This document shows positions 8,528-14,983 of a stretch of 25,598 nucleotides of DNA, piece after piece. The notes under the pieces are model-generated. The model was not told where the DNA came from. It searched no databases and worked only from the letters and a program-made list of their open reading frames with translations. The position numbers and the translations under genes are program-made. The stretch is from an uncultured Eubacteriales bacterium (GTDB taxonomy: Bacteria; Bacillota; Clostridia; Christensenellales; Borkfalkiaceae): positions 1 to 25,598 of the forward strand of contig CATYEP010000007.1 of NCBI GenBank assembly GCA_958405585.1. Direction: 5' to 3'. The stretch's first letter is position 1. The number at the start of each line of letters is the position of its first letter.

Positions 8528-8556
8528 TTGTTAAGGTTTTTATATGCGGGTATTAT
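8528..8556 (+). promoter_or_regulatory. Candidate promoter of the peptide cluster
   Basis: TTGTTA (8528-8533) and TATTAT (8551-8556) have a 17-base spacer, a good but not perfect match to the sigma-A consensus. It would give a leader of about 110 bases before the first gene at 8672. I see no clear riboswitch or attenuator in that leader. Closeness to the divergent two-component promoter means a regulator bound between them could control both. Confidence 0.55.
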
Positions 8557-8671
8557 CTTCTTTTTGTAAGAATTTCTATATGATAAAATGTATTGCAGAA
8601 CAGTCGGAATATAAACAGACGAGAGAAAAAGATGTAACAAAGAAACCTTTTGGTCAGTTGGAGAAACGTTT

Positions 8672-8881
8672 ATGAATTGTTTAAACAAGAGAGATTGTCC
8701 CTGTACATACGATTGCCCGCGCTACGGCAGGTGCTGTGAATGCGTGGCGCATCACAGGGATCATAACGAAGGTGTGCCCGGATGTTTTTTCAGTAGGGAA
8801 GCGGAAGCGACGTACGACAGGAGCATAGAAAATTTATATCGCGATCATTGTAAAAATAAAAAAGAGGTACATAAATCATGA
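8672..8881 (+). CDS. Small cysteine-rich protein (DUF6485-like)
   Basis: A 69-residue cytosolic protein with nine cysteines (3, 9, 11, 15, 21, 22, 24, 38, 60) plus histidines in VAHHRDH, so metal binding, probably zinc, is likely. The pattern CPCTYDCPRYGRCCECVAHH...GCFF...TYDRSIENL resembles the small DUF6485 family of clostridia; that match is from memory. GGAG lies about 10 bases before the ATG. Its TGA overlaps the ATG of the STAS gene by 4 bases (ATGA), so the two are translationally coupled. The role is unknown; the coupling suggests a link with the switch. Confidence 0.75.
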   Translation: MNCLNKRDCPCTYDCPRYGRCCECVAHHRDHNEGVPGCFFSREAEATYDRSIENLYRDHCKNKKEVHKS

Positions 8882-9174
8882 CAATCGAAAAGATTATGGA
8901 AGACAAGCAATTAACGCTTACTTTGACGGGTAGGCTGGACACGACGACTGCGCCGCAGCTGGAGGCGGAACTCAAGCGGAGCATCGGCGGGGTGGAAAGC
9001 CTTGTTTTGAATTTTGCGGATTTGGAATATCTTTCTTCGGCAGGGCTGCGCGTGTTGCTGGCGGCGCAGAAAGTGATGAATAAACAGGGAAAAATGGTGA
9101 TCCGAAACGTCAACGAAACAATATCCGAGGTATTTGAAATTACGGGCTTTTCGGATATTTTGACCATAGAATAA
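8878..9174 (+). CDS. STAS-domain anti-sigma factor antagonist (RsbV/SpoIIAA-like)
   Basis: A protein of 98 residues that is one complete STAS domain. It has the opening GRLDTTTAPQLE and the conserved phosphorylation segment EYLSSAGLRVLL, where S53 or S54 would be the phosphoserine. In partner switching the unphosphorylated form binds an RsbW-like kinase and frees that kinase's other partner; a SpoIIE-type phosphatase reactivates it. Both matching partners lie downstream in the same gene run (phosphatase at 12432, ATPase at 14069), so a working trio is likely. The output of the trio is not shown by the sequence. Confidence 0.93.
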   Translation: MTIEKIMEDKQLTLTLTGRLDTTTAPQLEAELKRSIGGVESLVLNFADLEYLSSAGLRVLLAAQKVMNKQGKMVIRNVNETISEVFEITGFSDILTIE

Positions 9175-9204
9175 TTTACTCCGTATTTATGGGCGGATAT
9201 TTTG

Positions 9205-10746
9205 ATGAAAATAGCTTATTTCGGAATTGATGCTTTGGCGGACTGTCTGAAAGTCTTTCTGCAAGGCGGGCATGAAGTGATTAGAATTTTTACGACGGAA
9301 GGGGATGCGTACGATCGTACGGAGAAAATCTGTTCTCTTGCGCGGGAATACGGCATCCCTCTGCAAAAGACGCGAGTCACAAAGCAGGACATAGACGCAT
9401 TGGTACAAGCGGGCGCAGAACTTACCGTAACGGCGGGGTATCCCTGGAAAATTCCCGTAACGGATGCTTTCATGCAGGTCAACCTGCATCCCGCGTTTCT
9501 TCCCGAAGGCAGGGGACCGTGGCCCATGCCGGTTACCATTCTGCGCGGCAGACCGTCGGGGGTAACGCTGCACAAGCTGTCCGAAAAACTGGACGAAGGG
9601 GACATTCTTTTGCAAACGCAAATACCGCTTGCGGAAGGGGAAACACTTCTCACGCTCGAAGAAAAGATAGAGCGGGAAGCGGTTTGCCTGCTCAGAGAAT
9701 TTTTGCAAAATCCTCGAAACTACTGGGCGGCGGTGCGGCCGCAGGGGAAGGGGGAATATTGGCCGGAACCGAGCGATTCTGAACGTACGTTGCAGGCGGG
9801 TGAAGAAGCCCGCGTCCGTTCTTTAAAAATGCGTGCGTTCGCAGGGTATGGCTGTCTTGTTTACGAAAACGGCGTGCCCTGGGTGACGGATGAGGAAGGA
9901 CGAAAGAAAGAACTTTATTTTCGGGAGCTTCGGCTTTCTGACAGACAGGAAATGGAGCGGACGCGGCGAAAATACGCTCCTGCGCTTTCGGACTATACAT
10001 TTGCTCTTCTTTGGTGCTGGCGGCGGCAGATGGGTTTAACCTTTTGTATCGGGGAAGATTTTTTTGCTGTCAAAGGACAAGGATATTGTTTTTTTCCTGT
10101 GTGCTCGCCCGATAAAGCGGCATATTTTCTGCGCGAGTTGTATGAAAACGGGAATACGTATCTTCGTTTTTGTGACGAACGTGCAAAAGAAATTGCCTTG
10201 CGGGAATTTCCCGCGTCAGAGTGTAAGCTTTGCGAGGATGATTGCGACTATCTTATTGAAAACGAAAAACTGCACGATTTACCCGGAGGGGCATTGCTTC
10301 GGCGCAGGAACGATCTTCATCATTACATGAATCTGGAACCTGCGCCCTGCGCGGAGCCGATCACGCCGGAGAATGTGGCGGAAGCGGCAGCCCTTTCCGA
10401 ACGGTGCCGTCTTGCGGGCAGTGCGGACGGCGATGCCGAACGGGAAGCCTTTCTCCATTTCTTTGAACTGGGTTTGGGAGGCGTTTTGGTACGGCGGGGG
10501 GATGTCGTCGGCTTTGCCGTCTGTTCGGAAAAAGACGAAACCACTATGCAGGGGCATTTCAGCAAATGTACGGAAAAGGTGCGGGGCGCGTCGCTTTTTG
10601 CCATTCGCAGTTGTTCAGATGCGGCGGCCGACCGATATGAATACACAAATCTGGAAGACGATATGGGAAAGATCGGTTTGCGGACTTTCAAACGGTCGCT
10701 CAAAGCGCGGATCGTTGCGTCCTACACGATCGGATTGAGGCGGTAA
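9205..10746 (+). CDS. Formyltransferase fused to a DUF2156/GNAT (lysyl-PG synthase-like) domain
   Basis: A 513-residue two-domain protein. Residues 1-170 are a formyltransferase of the Fmt/ArnA type with catalytic residues N93 and H95 (VNLHPAFLPEGRG) and D130 (LDEGD). Residues about 175-245 resemble the C-terminal subdomain of that family (GEYWPEPS, MRAF). Residues about 255-510 resemble DUF2156, the C-terminal acyltransferase domain of lysyl-phosphatidylglycerol synthases: DYLIENEKLHDLPGG, LLRRRNDLHHY, then a final NLEDDMGKIGLRTFKRSL. There are no membrane segments. I chose ATG 9205 over TTG 9202. A housekeeping methionyl-tRNA formyltransferase would normally lack the GNAT part, so this is probably a specialised enzyme that modifies a peptide, lipid or amino acid; the substrate is unknown. 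Confidence 0.82.
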   Translation: MKIAYFGIDALADCLKVFLQGGHEVIRIFTTEGDAYDRTEKICSLAREYGIPLQKTRVTKQDIDALVQAGAELTVTAGYPWKIPVTDAFMQVNLHPAFLPEGRGPWPMPVTILRGRPSGVTLHKLSEKLDEGDILLQTQIPLAEGETLLTLEEKIEREAVCLLREFLQNPRNYWAAVRPQGKGEYWPEPSDSERTLQAGEEARVRSLKMRAFAGYGCLVYENGVPWVTDEEGRKKELYFRELRLSDRQEMERTRRKYAPALSDYTFALLWCWRRQMGLTFCIGEDFFAVKGQGYCFFPVCSPDKAAYFLRELYENGNTYLRFCDERAKEIALREFPASECKLCEDDCDYLIENEKLHDLPGGALLRRRNDLHHYMNLEPAPCAEPITPENVAEAAALSERCRLAGSADGDAEREAFLHFFELGLGGVLVRRGDVVGFAVCSEKDETTMQGHFSKCTEKVRGASLFAIRSCSDAAADRYEYTNLEDDMGKIGLRTFKRSLKARIVASYTIGLRR

Positions 10747-12420
10747 ATGAAGCAAGACGCTATGTTTGTAAAAAAATTATTCGGGCGGTTTTTTCTTCCT
10801 GCTTTATTCAGTTCGCTCGCGCTTGCCGTGGGGGCAGTTGCAGACAGCCTGTATGTCGGCAGGAGCGTTGGTGAGAGCGGGTTGTTTGTGATCGGGGCGG
10901 CATATCCGATCTATATGGTATTCAGCACGCTGAGCATCGGCATGGCGTCAGGCGGGGCGGTGCATTTTGCTGCAGCGTTGGGCGAGGGAAAGGAAAAAAC
11001 GGCACGGAATATTTTTTTCAGCACGTTGTTTTTTGATTTTGCAGGAATCGTTCTGCTCGTATTGCTCGGGCTCATACTGCGCGATCCGCTCATCCGTTTG
11101 CTGGGTGCGGCGGGAAACGGGGAAATGCGCTCGTACGTGACGCTGATGCTTGCCGTGTCTCCCGTTCTTTTTTTGCAGGCACCGCTGCAATATTTTGTGT
11201 ACGCGGACGGAAATCCGAAACTTGCTTCCGCCGCGCTGATCGCGGGAAATGTATGCGACTGTGCGTTCGGTTTTTTGTTTATTGTCGTTTTCAAAATGGG
11301 TGTGATCGGCTCTGTCTGGTCTACTTTCTGCGGGGCGCTCGTCATGGAATGTATTTGCCTTGTACACTTTATCCGCGGCAAAGGTGCTCTCGGTTTCCGC
11401 AAAAGCGGCAAACCGTGCATCAAAGTGGCGGCGCGATCCTTTTTTAACGGATTTTCCACGGCCGCCGTCTATTTTTACCAGTTTGTGACGGTGCTTGTGA
11501 TCAATCGTATCCTTTTGAACATCGGCGGCGAATGGGGCGTAGCGGTGTACGATGTCGTTTACAATCTGGGCAGTATCGTAACCGCCGTGACCGAAGGAAC
11601 GTGTATGGCGCTGATCGCGCTCGTTTCCACGTTTTACAGTGAACGAAACGCGAAAGGAATTTTCGGAAGCGTGCGTATAGCCTGTGTCAGCTGTTTTGCG
11701 CTGACGGCGGTATTGGGCGGCGGATTGGCGTTGGCGGCGCCTGCCTGCTGCGCCCTGTTCGGGATTTCGCAAAGCTATCTGCACGAAGCCGCCTATGCGA
11801 TGCGTCTTTACATGGCGAGCATGGCGTTTGCCTGCCTGAACGGCGCACTCTGCGCATATTTTCAAAGCATTGCGTCGGAAAAAGTTTCTTATCTCATTAC
11901 CGCACTGCGATCCTTTGCGTTGCTTTTGTTGTTTGCGTGCATATTTTCCTCGGGCGGCTATCCCGTTTTCTGGTATTGTTTTCTCTGCGCGGAGGCAGCG
12001 GCGCTCGTCGTGGCGCTGACTGTAGCCTTCAAAAAGAGGGTTTTCAAAACGGACGGATCTGCCGTGTTATCGGAAACTTTTATCGGCAAGGCTGAGGAGA
12101 TCTCCGATCTTTGCGAGCGGGTACAGGATTTTCTTGCGTCGGCAGGGGCGGACGGAAAGAGAAGTTATTTTATAGCTCTGTCGGCGGACGAGGTGTTTCG
12201 CCTGATCGCGGCAAACGGAGATACGGTTGTTTTGCAATTTACGTTGATTTATCAGAAAGACGGGGACTGCGTTCTGCATTTTCGGGACAATGCCAGGCAT
12301 TTTGATCTGACGCAGATTTCCGAAGAGGACGAAATCGGGTTGAAGATCATTAAAAACAAGGCAAAAAGTTTTTATTATCGGCCGCAAGTCGGGTTCAATA
12401 CCCTTACGGTCACTTTTTAA
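10747..12420 (+). CDS. MATE-type transporter fused to a degenerate GHKL ATPase-like domain
   Basis: A 557-residue protein that starts directly after the previous stop, with GAGG overlapping that gene's end. Residues 10-430 hold about twelve membrane segments of MATE type, with the early GAVADSLYVGR and a second half-repeat from about residue 235. Residues about 440-557 resemble the GHKL/RsbW-like ATPase fold: LSADEVFRLI, FRDNARHFD, DEIGLKII and a final GFNTLTVTF. The N-box Asn is replaced by Leu486, and the Gly residues of the G1 and G2 boxes are mostly missing. ATP binding is therefore doubtful, and the domain may only bind a partner such as the STAS protein. MATE proteins usually export drugs or small molecules by ion antiport; the cargo here is unknown. 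Confidence 0.82.
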   Translation: MKQDAMFVKKLFGRFFLPALFSSLALAVGAVADSLYVGRSVGESGLFVIGAAYPIYMVFSTLSIGMASGGAVHFAAALGEGKEKTARNIFFSTLFFDFAGIVLLVLLGLILRDPLIRLLGAAGNGEMRSYVTLMLAVSPVLFLQAPLQYFVYADGNPKLASAALIAGNVCDCAFGFLFIVVFKMGVIGSVWSTFCGALVMECICLVHFIRGKGALGFRKSGKPCIKVAARSFFNGFSTAAVYFYQFVTVLVINRILLNIGGEWGVAVYDVVYNLGSIVTAVTEGTCMALIALVSTFYSERNAKGIFGSVRIACVSCFALTAVLGGGLALAAPACCALFGISQSYLHEAAYAMRLYMASMAFACLNGALCAYFQSIASEKVSYLITALRSFALLLLFACIFSSGGYPVFWYCFLCAEAAALVVALTVAFKKRVFKTDGSAVLSETFIGKAEEISDLCERVQDFLASAGADGKRSYFIALSADEVFRLIAANGDTVVLQFTLIYQKDGDCVLHFRDNARHFDLTQISEEDEIGLKIIKNKAKSFYYRPQVGFNTLTVTF

Positions 12421-12431
12421 GAGGAAGAGTT

Positions 12432-14072
12432 ATGAAACAAAGAATGATCTCATTGCGGCTGAAATTGGTTCTTGCCATCGTTCTGCTGGTGCTTGTATTG
12501 AGTACCGTGATTGTCTGTGTGAGCTATTTTACCTATCGAAATGCCATGAATGAGCATTACGAAACGCTCGGCAACAACGTTGCAAGGACAGCGATCGCCT
12601 TGTTGGACGAGGAACAGATGCGCGTGTTTAAAGAAGGCGTTTTTGAAGGGGATGAGAGTGTCATGCAGACGCAGGAGTATCAGAGCGTCCTTTCTTTACT
12701 CAAAGACATTAAAAACAGCAATGATGTGCTGTATTTGTACATGATCTATCCCACCGAGGAAGGTTCTTACTTTTTGTTTGATACCGACGAATCGGAAGAA
12801 TCCTGCCCGTACGGTTTTTTTATGGAATATTACGAGGGAAGTTTTGATTCCATTGTCAAAGATCTTGTGGCAGGGAACAGTGTGCCTGCCGTTATTTCGG
12901 ACGAGGAGTACGGCTGGATCATCAGCATTTCCTATCCGTACAAGAGCGAGGGCGGCGAATTGCTCGGCTATGTGTGTGCAGACATCTCCATGGACAGCGT
13001 GGTGCGGGACAGGCAAAACTATCTGCTCAGTACGCTGCTCATTCTTGCGGGAGTAACGGCTGTCTTTGCTGTGCTGTATTATATTTTGTTTAATTATGTG
13101 TTTGTCCGTCCGATCAAGCGGATGGCGGGTGCCGCCGCGGAATTTGTATCCGGCGGGCAGGGCGGGGAATTTTCTTCGTCCATCGCAACGCTTTCCGTGC
13201 GTTCGCACGACGAATTGCGGCTATTGTGCGATTCTTTGAAAAAGATGGAAGGAAATATCCGTGAGTATGTAAACAATCTTAAAGAAGTGACGGCGGAAAA
13301 GGAGCGTATCGGGGCAGAGCTGGACGTTGCGCGGCACATTCAGTCTTCTATGCTTCCCTGTATTTTTCCTGCATTCCCCGAGCGCAGGGAGTTTGATATT
13401 TATGCCACGATGACGCCCGCAAAGGAAGTCGGGGGTGACTTTTACGATTTCTTTATGGTAGACGAGCGCCACCTGGCCATTGTTATGGCGGATGTTTCGG
13501 GAAAGGGAGTTCCCGCCGCTTTGTTCATGGTCATCGGAAAAACACTCATAAAAGATCATACAGCGCCCGGCAAGGATCTCGGCGAGGTTTTCGGGGAGGT
13601 CAACAGGCTTTTGTGTGAGAGCAACAGCGAGGGACTGTTTATAACGGCGTTCGAGGGTGTTCTGGATCTTGCGACGGGGGAATTCCGTTTTGTAAACGCA
13701 GGGCATGAAATGCCGTTTATCGGGCGGGGGAATACTTTCCGAGCGGAGAAGATACGCCCCGGCTTTGTATTGGCGGGCATGGAGGAAATGCGTTACCGCG
13801 CGGGCATATTGCAGCTGAACGAGGGAGATAAGCTGTTCGAATATACGGACGGGGTGACGGAAGCGACTGATGCGAAAAACAGGTTGTACGGTATGGGAAG
13901 ATTGGAAAAGGTGCTTTGTACGCACGGCGAGGATACGCCGCAGGAAATATGTGAAGCGGTCAAGCGCGATATCGACGCGTTTGTAAAGGATGCGCCGCAG
14001 TTTGACGATATTACCATGCTCTGTTTGGAGTTCAAACAAAAAATGAAGTTCAAAAAGGAGGAAGAGCAATGA
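12432..14072 (+). CDS. Membrane sensor SpoIIE-type PP2C phosphatase
   Basis: A 546-residue protein with GAGGAAGAG before the ATG. Residues 10-33 are a membrane segment. Residues about 35-195 are an extracytoplasmic sensor (dCache-like by position). Residues 197-225 are a second membrane segment, followed by a HAMP-like region (about 225-285) and a linker helix. The PP2C domain (about 295-535) has metal-binding Asp residues at D336 (GGDFYDF), D354 (ADVSGKG), D473 (TDGVTEA) and D525/D526 (FDDIT). It should remove phosphate from the STAS protein in response to an outside signal. Its TGA overlaps the ATG of the RsbW-like ATPase by 4 bases, which fits a joint regulatory unit. Confidence 0.93.
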   Translation: MKQRMISLRLKLVLAIVLLVLVLSTVIVCVSYFTYRNAMNEHYETLGNNVARTAIALLDEEQMRVFKEGVFEGDESVMQTQEYQSVLSLLKDIKNSNDVLYLYMIYPTEEGSYFLFDTDESEESCPYGFFMEYYEGSFDSIVKDLVAGNSVPAVISDEEYGWIISISYPYKSEGGELLGYVCADISMDSVVRDRQNYLLSTLLILAGVTAVFAVLYYILFNYVFVRPIKRMAGAAAEFVSGGQGGEFSSSIATLSVRSHDELRLLCDSLKKMEGNIREYVNNLKEVTAEKERIGAELDVARHIQSSMLPCIFPAFPERREFDIYATMTPAKEVGGDFYDFFMVDERHLAIVMADVSGKGVPAALFMVIGKTLIKDHTAPGKDLGEVFGEVNRLLCESNSEGLFITAFEGVLDLATGEFRFVNAGHEMPFIGRGNTFRAEKIRPGFVLAGMEEMRYRAGILQLNEGDKLFEYTDGVTEATDAKNRLYGMGRLEKVLCTHGEDTPQEICEAVKRDIDAFVKDAPQFDDITMLCLEFKQKMKFKKEEEQ

Positions 14073-14473
14073 AAGAATTGACGGTAGATGCGACGGTAGA
14101 AAATATAGAAATCGTTACGGAATTTGTCAACGCGCAGTTGGAACAGTTCGGCTGTCCGATGAAAATTCAAATGCAGATCGATATTGCCATCGATGAGCTG
14201 TTCGGGAATATCGCGCATTACGCTTACGATCCGAATGTGGGGCCTGCGACCGTGCGAGTGGAAGTCGACGAAGAACCGTGCGTGATCATTACGTTCATCG
14301 ATAACGGCGTGCCTTACGATCCGCTCAAAAAAGAAGATCCGGATACCACGCTCTCGGCGGAAGAGCGGGGGATCGGCGGACTGGGCGTGTACATGGTCAA
14401 AAAGAGCATGGACGATATTTCCTACGAATACCGAAACGGGCAAAATATCTTGCGTATCAAAAAGCGCATTTAA
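14069..14473 (+). CDS. RsbW/SpoIIAB-like serine kinase (anti-sigma factor type)
   Basis: A 134-residue single GHKL ATPase domain with all boxes intact: N-box E43-N47 (IDELFGNIAHYAY), D78-N79-G80 and the G2 box GIGGLG (101-106). Proteins of this type phosphorylate a STAS partner and hold back a sigma factor or another client. It is coupled by a 4-base overlap to the SpoIIE-type gene. No sigma-B or sigma-F class factor is present in the window. The only sigma gene is of ECF class and is not a usual RsbW client, so the client is uncertain. Confidence 0.92.
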   Translation: MKELTVDATVENIEIVTEFVNAQLEQFGCPMKIQMQIDIAIDELFGNIAHYAYDPNVGPATVRVEVDEEPCVIITFIDNGVPYDPLKKEDPDTTLSAEERGIGGLGVYMVKKSMDDISYEYRNGQNILRIKKRI

Positions 14474-14493
14474 AGAGGCGGAAGGAGAAAAGC

Positions 14494-14973
14494 ATGGAAA
14501 AACAGATTTTTCGAAAAAAGAGCGTCGAAAGGGTATCTTCGCCTGAACAGTTAAGCGATTACATACGTGTATCCAATCCGTCCGTGTGGATGACGCTTGC
14601 GGCGCTCATTGTGTTGCTTGCGGGCGTATGCGTATGGGGTGTGCTGGGCAAACTGGAAACCAAAGTAAGCGCGGCCGCACTTTCCGAAGGCGGATCGATC
14701 GTGTGTTACGTGAAAGAGGCGGACGCGGAAAATGTGGAAAGCGGCATGACTGTGCGGATCGGCGGAAACGAGTTTACGGTGGAGAGTGTTTCCGCCTCGC
14801 CTGTCGCGGTGGCGCAGGGCGGGAAATTCAGCGAATATCTGCTTTATGTCGGCGGCTTGCAGGTGGGTGAATGGGTGTATGAAGTTGTTCTGAACGGCGA
14901 ACTTGCGGACGGTGTATATGCCGCAGAGATCGTTGTGGACAGCGTTTCACCCCTGTCGTTTGTCTTTAATTGA
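14494..14973 (+). CDS. Minimal NHLM-type HlyD-like secretion subunit
   Basis: A 159-residue protein with AAGGAG before the ATG. The N-terminus (FRKKSVERVSSPEQLSDYI) and the single membrane segment at residues 32-51 match the start of HlyD-type subunits of Nif11/NHLP peptide exporters. The rest is a short extracytoplasmic beta domain. The coiled-coil hairpin typical of HlyD proteins, and much of the usual length of over 250 residues, are absent. With only one membrane in a Gram-positive cell a long bridge may not be needed. It should pair with the two ABC proteins immediately downstream. Confidence 0.8.
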   Translation: MEKQIFRKKSVERVSSPEQLSDYIRVSNPSVWMTLAALIVLLAGVCVWGVLGKLETKVSAAALSEGGSIVCYVKEADAENVESGMTVRIGGNEFTVESVSASPVAVAQGGKFSEYLLYVGGLQVGEWVYEVVLNGELADGVYAAEIVVDSVSPLSFVFN

Positions 14974-14983
14974 GGCTTTGCAG

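Noticed and set aside
10948..11865. Long reverse-strand open frame of 305 codons inside the MATE gene.
   Set aside because: It is a shadow of the GC-rich third positions of the real gene, with charged low-complexity composition and no recognisable domain.
13221..14069. Reverse-strand open frame of 282 codons inside the SpoIIE-type gene.
   Set aside because: It is antisense to a gene with all catalytic motifs intact and has no domain of its own.
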